Shown: in pieces, positions 17,110-25,237 of the stretch
Layout: every line of letters starts with the position of its first letter
Position numbering within the stretch: the stretch's first letter is position 1
Origin: Paraburkholderia acidipaludis NBRC 101816
GTDB taxonomy: Bacteria; Pseudomonadota; Gammaproteobacteria; Burkholderiales; Burkholderiaceae
DNA: 64,000 bases
Reading direction: 5' to 3'
Assembly (NCBI RefSeq): GCF_000684975.1
Contig: NZ_BAXZ01000034.1
Coordinates: 1-64,000 of the forward strand
Program-made: the position numbers and the translations under genes
Notes under the pieces: model-generated
Told to the model about the DNA's origin: nothing
Databases searched by the model: none
The model's input: only the letters and a program-made list of their open reading frames with translations

Positions 17110-17590
17110 CTACCGGCGGACTCGCTGCGCGAGAACATGCTCGACACCGAGGCCGACGAACAGCGTGTCCAGCCGCTCCAGTTCGGCGAGGGTCCGCCGC
17201 ATCGCCGGTATGTCGCGGCAGAACGCGGCGGAGAACAGGGCGTCGCGGGTTCTGTCGAGCTGACGCGCATCGCGAATCGCCCGCTTGAGCTCGCGTGGCC
17301 GGATGCATCCGGCATCTTCGCCATGGGGGGCGAGCGTGGCGAGGAGCGGCAGCAGCGAAGTGTCCGCCGGGGCGCAATCCGCATCGGGGGCGAACAGGCG
17401 GTTCAGGCGGCAAAGGCTGTCGCGCAGGCGCCCAAAGGCGTCGATCACGTCGCGAATCAGCTCCGCGCGTTCGTGACCGGACGCCGGCCGCAGCGCCGTG
17501 ATGGTCGCTTCAAAGCCGTCCGCCGCACGCGGCCGCGCGCTTGACCAATTCGACCGGTTCGGCCAGGGACTTGCCAACCCACACCTCCAT
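17110..17590 (-). pseudogene. Hypothetical molybdenum-regulon gene with an apparent frameshift
   Basis: A natural-looking start (MEVWVGKSLAEPVELVKRAA) opens at 17590 but stops at 17510. A second frame continues without interruption from there as FEATITALRPASG and ends LGVEHVLAQRVRR at 17110. Removing one base near 17512 would join them into a protein of about 159 residues, with helical, Asp/Arg/Leu-rich character (LIRDVIDAFGRLRDSLCRLN). No start codon suits the second frame alone. A ModE-type operator 42 bases upstream of 17590 argues that a real gene starts there. I do not recognise the family. A sequencing error or a true pseudogene are both possible. Confidence 0.45.
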
Positions 17591-17631
17591 GCATGGTGGA
17601 ACGCCGGCTGCTTCGGCAATGAACAGCCTTT

Positions 17632-17655
17632 CGATATATCCACAAGAATACATCG
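17632..17655. promoter_or_regulatory. ModE-type operator upstream of the frameshifted gene
   Basis: CGATATAT-N8-ATACATCG, with one mismatch between arms and the same 24-base geometry as the sites at 13897 and 17077. It lies 42 bases upstream of the start at 17590 and 150 bases upstream of the divergent DUF3268 gene. Confidence 0.5.
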
Positions 17656-17804
17656 AATGTAAAAGTGGTGAATAGTCCGCTCATGAGCCGGCCAGCCGTT
17701 TCCCGGTATGCTTTCACCGAAGCGGCGGCCTGCCCGCCGCCTGTCCGATTTCCGTTCCCGGTTCCAGTCATGCAAACGTCGATTACCGCGAAGAGGCGCA
17801 TCCG

Positions 17805-18263
17805 ATGCGCGTAGGCCGGCCCGTCAAGGCGCTGCCGCAGCCGCTCTGCGATTACTGCGGCGCGAAGGCGCAGCTCGCGCGTCATGGCGACGAAGCGTAT
17901 CCGTATCGCGACGACCACGGCCCGCTGTGGCTTTGCGCGGCCTGCGAGGCCTGGATTGGCGTGCCCGCGCGCAGCACGCGCAACGTGCCGCTCGGGCGCC
18001 TGGCCGACGCGGCGCTGCGCGACGCGAAGAGCCGCCTGCACGATGCGCTCGAGCCGCTGGTCGCGGCCAAGGTGCGGCGCGACGGCGTGAACGCCTTCGA
18101 GGCGCGTGGCCGGGCGATGCGCTGGCTCGCCGGAGAACTCGGCTTCGATCTGCCCAATCCGTCTATTCACCACCTGACACGCGAGCAGTGCGAAGCGGCC
18201 ATCCGCCATGTGGAGGCCTTCGTCGCGTCGCGGCGCGGCCCGGCGCAAGCCGACGAGCGCTGA
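17805..18263 (+). CDS. DUF3268 zinc-finger-like protein
   Basis: A 152-residue protein of the DUF3268 type. The N-terminal half carries two CxxC pairs about 30 residues apart (LCDYCGAK and LCAACEAW), a likely structural zinc site, with conserved YPYRDDHGPLWLC between them. The rest is helical (LRDAKSRLHDALEPLVAAKV) and ends with HLTREQCEAAIRHVEAF. Family function is unknown; members are small nucleic-acid-associated or phage-like proteins. It stands between the molybdenum locus and an unrelated small gene, with no operon link that I can see. Confidence 0.75.
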   Translation: MRVGRPVKALPQPLCDYCGAKAQLARHGDEAYPYRDDHGPLWLCAACEAWIGVPARSTRNVPLGRLADAALRDAKSRLHDALEPLVAAKVRRDGVNAFEARGRAMRWLAGELGFDLPNPSIHHLTREQCEAAIRHVEAFVASRRGPAQADER

Positions 18264-18402
18264 GAACCGGCGCTGCCCGTTGCCTTTTGCGCGCGCGAAC
18301 GACGCGCCTGTCACTGTTAGTTACATTCGCGCGCGCGGATGCCGCTCAACCTTCGGCGCGGCGTGCCGTTATTGCACGAAATCAGTTTATTTAGTGCTCT
18401 TT

Positions 18403-18861
18403 ATGGCCAGGACCATCCCCTTCCCGCGTCAGGCGCAAGCGGCTCAGGCCCGCCGCAACAAGGCGATGCTGTTGCCGATCCCGCGTGCGAGCGCCGACGC
18501 GCTCGCACTCCAGGTGCATCTGGCGCTCGCATCGCTGCGCGACGGCGGCGCCGACCGCGACGCCCAGGCGCTGCTGCATGCGCACGTGCTCGCGGCGTCG
18601 ATGGCCGAGGCTGGCTACGGCGCGCTCGCGCAGGCGCAGGTGTCGGCCGCCGATGCGGCGCTGCTCGCGTGCTACGAGCGCGGCCGCACGGGCGCCGGCT
18701 GGCGGCTCGACGGCGCGGAGTTCGATGCGCTGGCGGCCATCGTGACGATTTACGACGAGCAGTTGCAGCGCGCGCCGCTGTGGGTGCTCACGGAGGCGAG
18801 CGAGCGGCTCGAACGCATGGGCACGGCCGGCGCGACCCAGCCCATGCGCAAGCTGGCTTGA
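18403..18861 (+). CDS. Conserved hypothetical small helical protein
   Basis: A 152-residue Ala/Leu-rich soluble protein beginning MARTIPFPRQAQAAQARRNK. Residues about 30-150 are predicted helical with no Cys. I do not recognise a domain. The upstream in-frame extension to 18208 covers the 3' end of the previous gene and looks non-coding. The pattern SDADRDAQALLHAHVLAASM-like is not seen in known enzymes. It is included because codon use and a clean start support it. Confidence 0.55.
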   Translation: MARTIPFPRQAQAAQARRNKAMLLPIPRASADALALQVHLALASLRDGGADRDAQALLHAHVLAASMAEAGYGALAQAQVSAADAALLACYERGRTGAGWRLDGAEFDALAAIVTIYDEQLQRAPLWVLTEASERLERMGTAGATQPMRKLA

Positions 18862-19040
18862 AGCGGTCTGTAACCGGCGTGCAGCGGGCATGCGGCGTGC
18901 GGTTCATCGACAGTTGCCGGAAAGCGGCTTGCAAGCGGCGAGAAGCGGGGGCCGTCCGTTTTGCCCCAACGCGTCGCCTGCCCCGCCAGGCCGCGCCGTG
19001 GCGGCATTGGCACGGCATTTGACGCGCCGCGCAAATCGTG

Positions 19041-19070
19041 TTGACTTCCGGTGTGCAGCGTGACTAAAAT
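19041..19070 (+). promoter_or_regulatory. Strong sigma70-like promoter of the ABC importer operon
   Basis: TTGACT (19041-19046), an 18-base spacer, then TAAAAT (19065-19070). This is the best sigma70 match in the 725-base gap and implies a transcript start near 19077, leaving a leader of about 510 bases before the permease gene. Confidence 0.55.
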
Positions 19071-19586
19071 TCGCCCGTCTTAACAAAAGGGGCTGACGCC
19101 TTGGACAGTAGCAGTTGCCGATCTTCGAATAGTTTCGCTGCCTGACCGGCAGGACGTCCGCGCTCCCTTTCTCCAGCCGCCGTCTTGCCAGCAGGCAGAT
19201 GGTGCGCGTCCAGCAGTAAATCCTCGTGCATCCTTGTTAGCGTCATCCAGACGCCGCTCGCGCTTGTCGCGTTGTTACGCGTCGTTGCGCGCCGCGTCTG
19301 GCTGCGTATTTGGCCGATATCGCGCCGCGAGCCGTTCCGGGTTCGCGGCACGGTTCGCGTGTCGCGCCCGTCAGCAAGGGCCGGCCGTGTTCCGTGCCGC
19401 CAGTCCGCGCGCGTCGCGCGTTTCGGGGCTAGAGCGAAGCCTGGTGCGCACGGGCGTACCGGGCTTCGCCTTCCATTCAGTTTGTCAGTGCATCAACATG
19501 ATCCAGTTCAATCGCTCTATGCGAACGACCCGCTGCGCGGTGCGCGCGCGTGGTGTCCAGCGTAAATACGGCACGGGAGGCCAGTA
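19071..19586 (+). other. Long 5' leader of the ABC importer operon
   Basis: About 510 transcribed bases precede the permease. The first 70 bases include a GGGGCTGACGCC stretch and could fold, but I cannot match them to a known riboswitch class. The end of the leader holds a short open frame coupled to the permease start. No transcription terminator is evident inside it. Confidence 0.4.
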
Positions 19587-19587
19587 A
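19498..19587 (+). CDS. Possible 29-residue leader peptide coupled to the permease start
   Basis: ATG at 19498 opens MIQFNRSMRTTRC and runs to a TAA whose last base is the A of the permease ATG (TAATG at 19585-19589). The permease ribosome site GGGAGG lies inside the end of this frame, so the two could be translationally coupled. Seven of 29 residues are Arg. There is no strong ribosome site for the small frame itself, so it may be chance. Confidence 0.3.
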   Translation: MIQFNRSMRTTRCAVRARGVQRKYGTGGQ

Positions 19588-21338
19588 TGGAGTTCGGCTT
19601 CAACCTGAACCGCACGGCCAACGCCTCGGCGTGGCGCCTGATGCCCAATCGCTGGGACTTCGTCACGTTCCCGCTCATCATCTGCCTGATCGCGATGGCG
19701 GCCATCGGCTTCCATCAGACACTGGCGCCGATGTCGACGCTCAAGACCCAGGTAATCTCCACCGATCCGCGCATGCTGCCCGAGTATGCGATGCGCACCA
19801 CGCTGCGCATGCTCGCGGCCATGGCGGCCTCGCTGGTCTTCACGCTCGTCTACGGCACGCTCGCGGCCAAGAGCCGCCGCGCCGAAAAAGTGCTGGTGCC
19901 GATTCTCGACATCCTGCAGTCGGTGCCGGTCCTGGGCTACATCTCGTTCACGGTCACGTTCTTTCTCGCGCTGTTCCCGGGCCGCGTGCTGGGCGCCGAG
20001 CTGGCCGCGATCTTCGCGATCTTCACGAGCCAGGCGTGGAACATGACGTTCAGCTTCTACCAGTCGCTGCGCACGGTGCCGCGCGATCTGGACGAAGTCT
20101 CGAAGGGCTTCCACCTCACGGGCTGGCAGCGCTTCTGGAAACTGGAAGTGCCGTTCTCGATGCCGGGCCTCATCTGGAACATGATGATGTCGATGTCGGG
20201 CGGGTGGTTCTTCGTGGTGGCTTCGGAAGCCATTACGGTGGGCAACAACACGATCACGCTGCCGGGCATCGGCGCGTATCTGTCCCAGGCCATCTCGGAC
20301 AAGAACCTTGGCGCGGTGGGCTGGGTGATTCTCGCGATGACGGTCGTGATCGTCGCCTACGACCAGTTGCTGTTCCGCCCGCTCGTTGCGTGGGCCGACA
20401 AGTTCCGCATGGAAACGACGAGCTCGGGCAATGCGCCGGAATCCTGGCTGCTCGACCTGATTCGCCGCACGCGCCTGATTCACCGTCTGCTCGTGCCGAT
20501 GGGCATGGTGCTCGCCACGCTCGCGCGCATTCCCATTCGCGTGCAGTTGCCGAAGGCGATGCCCGTGGTGAGCACGAAGCGCAGCAAGGCTGCGCTTGTT
20601 GGCGACATCGTGTGGGGCATCCTGGTGCTCGCGCTCACCGTGTACGTGGTCTGGCGCGTCGTGGCCTACGTGCGCACCGGCGTGACGCTCGACGAGGTGG
20701 GCCACGTGCTCGTGCTCGGCCTCATCACGCTCTTGCGGGTGGTGCTGCTGATTGCGATCTCGTCCCTGATCTGGGTGCCCGTTGGCGTGCTGATCGGCCT
20801 GCGTCCCGCGCTTGCCGAGAAGATCCAGCCGCTCGCGCAGTTTCTGGCCGCGTTCCCCGCGAACCTGCTGTTCCCGGTGTTCGTGATCGTGATCGTGAAG
20901 TTTCACCTGAACCCGGACATCTGGCTCTCGCCGCTGATCGTGCTCGGCACGCAGTGGTACATCCTGTTCAACGTGATCGCCGGCGCGAGCGCCTACCCGA
21001 ACGACTACCGCGAAGTGGCGACGAACTTCGGCATTCGCGGCTGGCAGTGGTGGCGCAAGGTCATGCTGCCGGGCATCTTCCCGTACTACATCACGGGCGC
21101 GATCACGGCGTCGGGCGGCGCGTGGAACGCAAGCATCGTTTCGGAGTTCGTGCAGTGGGGCGACACGAAGGTGCAGGCGCACGGCTTGGGCGCCTATATC
21201 GCGCAGACCACGGCCGCCGGCGACTTTCCGAAGATCATTCTGGGCATCGCGGTGATGTCCCTGTTCGTTACGCTGTTCAACCGCACGTTGTGGCGTCCGC
21301 TGTACGCCTACGCCGAGTCCAAGCTGCGCCTCGATTGA
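19587..21338 (+). CDS. ABC importer permease with duplicated membrane domain (COG4986-like)
   Basis: A 583-residue inner-membrane protein with two binding-protein-dependent transport permease modules, residues about 70-300 and 370-580. Each has a cytoplasmic coupling loop: LDEVSKGFHLTGWQRFWKLE near 170 and YREVATNFGIRGWQWWRKVM near 475. This duplicated arrangement belongs to the nitrate/sulfonate/bicarbonate-like anion transporters with unknown substrate. The start follows GGGAGG and overlaps a small leader frame. The ATPase gene follows 12 bases after the stop. No periplasmic binding protein gene is linked, so the substrate is open. Confidence 0.9.
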   Translation: MEFGFNLNRTANASAWRLMPNRWDFVTFPLIICLIAMAAIGFHQTLAPMSTLKTQVISTDPRMLPEYAMRTTLRMLAAMAASLVFTLVYGTLAAKSRRAEKVLVPILDILQSVPVLGYISFTVTFFLALFPGRVLGAELAAIFAIFTSQAWNMTFSFYQSLRTVPRDLDEVSKGFHLTGWQRFWKLEVPFSMPGLIWNMMMSMSGGWFFVVASEAITVGNNTITLPGIGAYLSQAISDKNLGAVGWVILAMTVVIVAYDQLLFRPLVAWADKFRMETTSSGNAPESWLLDLIRRTRLIHRLLVPMGMVLATLARIPIRVQLPKAMPVVSTKRSKAALVGDIVWGILVLALTVYVVWRVVAYVRTGVTLDEVGHVLVLGLITLLRVVLLIAISSLIWVPVGVLIGLRPALAEKIQPLAQFLAAFPANLLFPVFVIVIVKFHLNPDIWLSPLIVLGTQWYILFNVIAGASAYPNDYREVATNFGIRGWQWWRKVMLPGIFPYYITGAITASGGAWNASIVSEFVQWGDTKVQAHGLGAYIAQTTAAGDFPKIILGIAVMSLFVTLFNRTLWRPLYAYAESKLRLD

Positions 21339-21350
21339 GAGTAGACCGAA

Positions 21351-22688
21351 ATGCTGAATCCCAAGACTGTTTCTCCCGACCTGATCGCGCCGACCCGTCC
21401 CGCCGCCGGTGCGGAGGTCCTCTCCGTGCGCAACGTTTCGCGCGGTTTCGCGAAGACCGAAGACGAACGGCTCGTGCTCGAAGACGTGAACCTCTCGCTG
21501 CGCGAGGGTGAGATCGTCGGGTTGCTGGGCCGTTCGGGCTCGGGCAAGTCCACGCTCCTGCGCATCATCTCGGGTCTCATCGAGCCGAGCAGCGGCGACG
21601 TGGACTGGCTCGGCAAGCCGCTCGCCGGCCCGGCCGAAGGCGTTTCGATGGTGTTCCAGACCTTCGCGCTGTTTCCGTGGCTCACGGTGCTGCAGAACGT
21701 GGAAGCGGGTCTCGAAGCGCAGGGCGTGGCGGCTCGCGAGCGCCGCGAACGTGCGCTGGCCGCCATCGACCTGATCGGTCTGGACGGCTTCGAGAACGCC
21801 TACCCGCGCGAGCTCTCGGGCGGCATGCGCCAGCGCGTGGGCTTCGCGCGCGCGCTCGTGGTCGATCCGTCGCTGCTGCTGATGGACGAGCCGTTTTCCG
21901 CGCTCGACGTGCTGACCGCCGAAACGCTGCGCACCGACCTGCTCGACCTGTGGACCCAGGGCCGCATGCCGATCAAGTCGATGCTGATCGTCACGCACAA
22001 CATCGAGGAAGCGGTGTTCATGTGCGACCGCATTCTCGTGCTCTCGTCGAACCCGGGGCGCATCGTGGCCGAGATCAAGGTGCCGTTCAAGCATCCGCGC
22101 AACCGTCTCGACCCGGTGTTCCGCAAGCTCGTGGACGAGATCTACGCGAAGATGACGGCGCGCGAGACGGCCGCCTCCACGCCGAGCCAGCTCGAAGTGG
22201 GCAGCCGCCTGCCGAACGTCTCGACCAACATCATGGCGGGTCTGATCGAGACGCTCGCGGCCGCGCCGTACCACGGCCGCGCCGACATGCCGGAAGTCGC
22301 GCGCACGCTGCATCTGGAGGTGGACGACCTGTTCCCGATTGCCGAAATGATGCAGTTGCTGGGCTTCGCGGACGTGCGCGAGGGCGACCTGCTGCTCACG
22401 CCGCCGGGGCGCGTGTTCGCCGAGTTCGGCACGCAGGAGCGCAAGATGATGTTCGCCGACCACCTGCTGCGTAACGTGCCGCTCGCGGCGCGGATCAAGA
22501 AGGTGCTCAACGAGCGTCCGGGGCACCGCGCGCCGCGCGTGCGCTTCGAGCAGGAACTGGAAGACGTTCTGTCCGACGGCGCCGCCGAAGAGACGCTCGA
22601 TACGGTGATCGACTGGGGCCGTTACGGCGAGATCTTCTCGTACAACGACCAGTCGGAGATCTTCAGCCTGGAAGACGTGGAAGGCTGA
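21351..22688 (+). CDS. ABC importer ATPase with C-terminal AAA-associated domain
   Basis: A 445-residue protein. Residues 20-270 are a nitrate/sulfonate-type ATPase: Walker A GRSGSGKST near 60, Q-loop FQTFALFPW, signature LSGGMRQRV near 155, Walker B LLLMDEP, and the switch VTHNIEEAV. Residues about 300-440 are the AAA_assoc_C domain (LDLE-type helices, DDLFPIAEMMQLLGFADV) that occurs only with this duplicated-permease family. It partners the preceding permease to make the importer. An intrinsic terminator closes the operon 50 bases downstream. Confidence 0.9.
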   Translation: MLNPKTVSPDLIAPTRPAAGAEVLSVRNVSRGFAKTEDERLVLEDVNLSLREGEIVGLLGRSGSGKSTLLRIISGLIEPSSGDVDWLGKPLAGPAEGVSMVFQTFALFPWLTVLQNVEAGLEAQGVAARERRERALAAIDLIGLDGFENAYPRELSGGMRQRVGFARALVVDPSLLLMDEPFSALDVLTAETLRTDLLDLWTQGRMPIKSMLIVTHNIEEAVFMCDRILVLSSNPGRIVAEIKVPFKHPRNRLDPVFRKLVDEIYAKMTARETAASTPSQLEVGSRLPNVSTNIMAGLIETLAAAPYHGRADMPEVARTLHLEVDDLFPIAEMMQLLGFADVREGDLLLTPPGRVFAEFGTQERKMMFADHLLRNVPLAARIKKVLNERPGHRAPRVRFEQELEDVLSDGAAEETLDTVIDWGRYGEIFSYNDQSEIFSLEDVEG

Positions 22689-22736
22689 TCGGCTCGATCG
22701 CCGCAAGAGCCGGCCGGCTTTTGCTTTTCACGGAAG

Positions 22737-22760
22737 GCGCCCGCATGGGCGCTTTTTTTT
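22737..22760 (+). terminator. Rho-independent terminator of the ABC importer operon
   Basis: GCGCCC-GCAT-GGGCGC hairpin followed directly by eight T residues. It lies 49 bases after the ATPase stop. A 12-base perfect palindrome (AGCCGGCCGGCT, 22708-22719) precedes it. Confidence 0.85.
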
Positions 22761-22779
22761 GCGCCTTCTTTCATCGAAC

Positions 22780-22922
22780 GGTGAGCTTTCTCGGGAGACG
22801 CGGCGCGGCTTGTGCGCTGCATCCAGGCGCCGCGCGTAGGTCATTGATTGGACTGGAATGTTCGCCACGCCGGGCGATGCGCGAAGTGACCCGCAGCGGC
22901 TCTAGGTGAGCGTTTTCGGGAG
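22780..22922 (+). repeat. Pair of GGTGAG-N4-TTCGGGAG repeats (copies H and I)
   Basis: Copies at 22780-22797 (GGTGAGCTTTCTCGGGAG) and 22905-22922 (GGTGAGCGTTTTCGGGAG), both plus strand, lie between the terminator of the ABC operon and the 3' end of the AraC gene (convergent genes). The 107 bases between the copies show no similarity to other inter-repeat spacers. Confidence 0.75.
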
Positions 22923-22937
22923 CGAGGCACCGCGCCG

Positions 22938-23939
22938 TCACTTCAAACGGCTGTTGCGCCAGCTACGCGGCGTCATGCCGAAGCGCGAACGGAACCAGTC
23001 CGTGAAGGAGCCTTGCTGCGTGTAGCCCAGCAGCGCAGCCACGCGCCCGATCGGGTAGCCTGGATTGCTCATGTAGCGCACCGCCAGTTCGCCCCTGACT
23101 TCCTCGACGAGACGCGAGAAGCTGGTCTGCGACTGTTCGAGCTGGCGCTGCATGGTGCGCACGCTCAGGCGCAGATGGCCGGCAACTCGCTCGATGGTGG
23201 CCCCTTCCAGCGGCAGCAGCAGGTAGACCGCTTTGCGCACTTCCAGCGGGGTCGAGTCGGCGCCGGGCACGTTGAGCGTGTCGGCGAGACTCTCTGCATA
23301 ACGAACCAGTTCGGGGTCGGCTGCGGGATTCGGATAATCGAGATCGGCGGCCGCGCAAACGAAGCCGTTGAAGTCGCTGCCAAATTCCAGAGGACAACCA
23401 AAGAACCGGCGATGGAACGTCAGGTTTTGCGGGCCCCGGTGAACGAAATGGACGGCGCGCGGCTTCCAGTGATCGCCAAGCAGGGCGCTGGAATGGCGCG
23501 CGAGCATGCCGACCGCGAGTTCGATCGCCTGATTCGTCGGCGTACCCGATTCGACCACAAGCTCTTCCCGGATGGTGACGGTTTCGCCCGCGTCCTCGAC
23601 GTATACGGCCAGCGCCTCGTTGAGCAGATGGCGGTATTCGGCCGTGGCCAGCAACACCTCGCGCAGAGTGCGCTTGTGTGCGAGCAGCACGTTGACCACG
23701 CCGGTCCCGAACTTGCGCCGGGTCTCGGCCATCTGCAGGGCGAAAGTGGGGCAGCACGCCATCTCGGCCGTGTGCTCCAGCAGCCAGCATGCGGCGGCGG
23801 CCGGGATGCGGTCGTCCGGATTCGCGAGCGCTGCGGGATCGAGCCCCGCCTGCTGCGCCAGCTCGACCGGATTCAAGCCGACGCGCCGCGTCACATCGAA
23901 GTAGCCGCTCATGGCGACCGCTCGAATCATCGTCTCCAT
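22938..23939 (-). CDS. AraC-family regulator with AraC-binding-type N-terminal domain (PF12625-like)
   Basis: A 333-residue regulator. Residues about 20-205 are the ligand-type domain of the OruR/ArgR-like AraC proteins (DVTRRVGLNPVELAQQAGLD, HTAEMACCPTFALQMAETR). Residues about 230-330 hold the two helix-turn-helix motifs (ATIERVAGHLRLSVRTMQRQ, then YTQQGSFTDWFRSRFGMTPR). The start at 23939 follows GGAG; a GTG one codon earlier is also possible. It is divergent from the BKACE operon with a 146-base gap, so it most likely activates that operon in response to its substrate. A CTTTTC-C-GAAAAG dyad in the gap is a candidate site. Confidence 0.85.
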   Translation of the reverse strand: METMIRAVAMSGYFDVTRRVGLNPVELAQQAGLDPAALANPDDRIPAAAACWLLEHTAEMACCPTFALQMAETRRKFGTGVVNVLLAHKRTLREVLLATAEYRHLLNEALAVYVEDAGETVTIREELVVESGTPTNQAIELAVGMLARHSSALLGDHWKPRAVHFVHRGPQNLTFHRRFFGCPLEFGSDFNGFVCAAADLDYPNPAADPELVRYAESLADTLNVPGADSTPLEVRKAVYLLLPLEGATIERVAGHLRLSVRTMQRQLEQSQTSFSRLVEEVRGELAVRYMSNPGYPIGRVAALLGYTQQGSFTDWFRSRFGMTPRSWRNSRLK

Positions 23940-24019
23940 CACCGTGTCTCCGCCCGTGCCGTGCCCACGCCAGCATCGGTGTTAACGCCTGGTGGCGCGC
24001 AAACCTAAAACAATGGCGT

Positions 24020-24032
24020 CTTTTCCGAAAAG
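24020..24032. promoter_or_regulatory. CTTTTC-C-GAAAAG dyad between AraC gene and BKACE operon
   Basis: A perfect 6-base inverted repeat with one central base, 54 bases upstream of the BKACE start and 81 bases upstream of the AraC gene. AraC proteins usually bind direct repeats, so it may belong to another factor. Confidence 0.3.
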
Positions 24033-24085
24033 TGTAGCGCAGGATTGGCTTATCGTGCGATCTCAACGGTTCAATGGAGAACACA

Positions 24086-25141
24086 ATGCAATTTCTCGAC
24101 GATTCGCTGCACCCCGAGAACCAGGACAAAGTCGTCGTCACGGTGGCGCCGTATGGGCCGGAATGGATGCCCGAGGATTTTCCCGAGGACATTCCGGTGA
24201 CGATGGAAGAGCAGGTGCAAAAGGCCGTCGACTGCTACGAAGCCGGCGCGACCGTCCTGCATCTGCATGTGCGCGAGCTGGATGGCAAGGGCTCCAAACG
24301 TCTGTCGAAATTCAACGAACTCATTGCTGGCGTGCGCGCGGCCGTGCCCGATATGATCATCCAGGTCGGCGGCTCGATCTCGTTTGCGCCCGAAGACGAA
24401 GGGCAGGCGGCCAAATGGCTTTCGGACGACACGCGCCACATGCTGGCCGACCTCGATCCGAAGCCCGACCAGGTCACCGTGGCGATCAACACCACGCAGA
24501 TGAACATCATGGAGCTGCTCTATCCGGAGTATCTGGCCGGCACGTCGCTGTCGAACCCGGCATTCATGGCGGCCTACAGCGAAATGACGGTTCCCGCCGG
24601 TCCGGCCTGGGTGGAGGAACATCTGCGCCGCCTGCAGGCCTCGGGCATCCAGCCGCACTTCCAGCTCACCGGCATCCATGCGCTGGAGACGCTCGAACGC
24701 CTCGTGCGCAAGGGCCTCTACAAGGGCCCGCTGAACCTCACGTGGATCGGTATCGGCGGCGGTTTCGACGGGCCGAACCCGTTCAACTTCTTCAACTTCG
24801 TGCATCGGGCGCCGGACGGCTGCACGCTTACGGCCGAGTCGCTGCTCAAGAACGTGCTGCCGTTCAACATGATGGCGATGGCCATGGGCCTGCATCCGCG
24901 CTGCGGCATCGAGGACACGATCATCGACCAGCACGGCTATCGCATGACTTCGGTGCAGCAGATCGGACAGTGCGTGCGCGTGGCGCACGAACTGGGCCGC
25001 GGGATTGCCTCGGGCAAGGAAGCACGCGAGATCTACCGCATCGGCGTGCGGTACGAGACGATAGACGAGACGCTGATGGCCAACGGCATGGCGCCGAACC
25101 GTTCGAGCGGCGTGAAGAATCTGCCGCTGCGCGCGGCGTAG
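24086..25141 (+). CDS. BKACE-family beta-keto acid cleavage enzyme (DUF849)
   Basis: A 351-residue enzyme of the beta-keto acid cleavage family, which splits a beta-keto acid with acetyl-CoA to give acetoacetate and a CoA ester using a zinc ion. Family marks are the zinc-binding HLHVRE near residues 54-58, IIQVGGSISF, then VAINTTQMN, and GLHPRCGIEDTI near the end. The start at 24086 follows GGAGAACAC; an ATG four codons upstream lies before that site. The best-known member is 3-keto-5-aminohexanoate cleavage enzyme of lysine fermentation, but most members act on other substrates, so the acyl group is unknown. Confidence 0.9.
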   Translation: MQFLDDSLHPENQDKVVVTVAPYGPEWMPEDFPEDIPVTMEEQVQKAVDCYEAGATVLHLHVRELDGKGSKRLSKFNELIAGVRAAVPDMIIQVGGSISFAPEDEGQAAKWLSDDTRHMLADLDPKPDQVTVAINTTQMNIMELLYPEYLAGTSLSNPAFMAAYSEMTVPAGPAWVEEHLRRLQASGIQPHFQLTGIHALETLERLVRKGLYKGPLNLTWIGIGGGFDGPNPFNFFNFVHRAPDGCTLTAESLLKNVLPFNMMAMAMGLHPRCGIEDTIIDQHGYRMTSVQQIGQCVRVAHELGRGIASGKEAREIYRIGVRYETIDETLMANGMAPNRSSGVKNLPLRAA

Positions 25142-25237
25142 CGGGAAGAACCCGGCAGACGCTGCCGCTGGCTGACACAAGCCGCCACGAGCCGCTGCAG
25201 GGCTTTCTGGACCGGCTGGAGACGAAGGAGACAATTC

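Noticed and set aside
19077..19160. Known riboswitch class in the ABC importer leader
   Set aside because: The GGGGCTGACGCC region does not fit the conserved blocks of any class I could recall, so no name is given.
19485..22706. 1073-codon open frame on the minus strand across the ABC importer
   Set aside because: It is antisense to a permease and ATPase with clear motifs. The translation is His/Arg/Glu-rich and has no recognisable domain.
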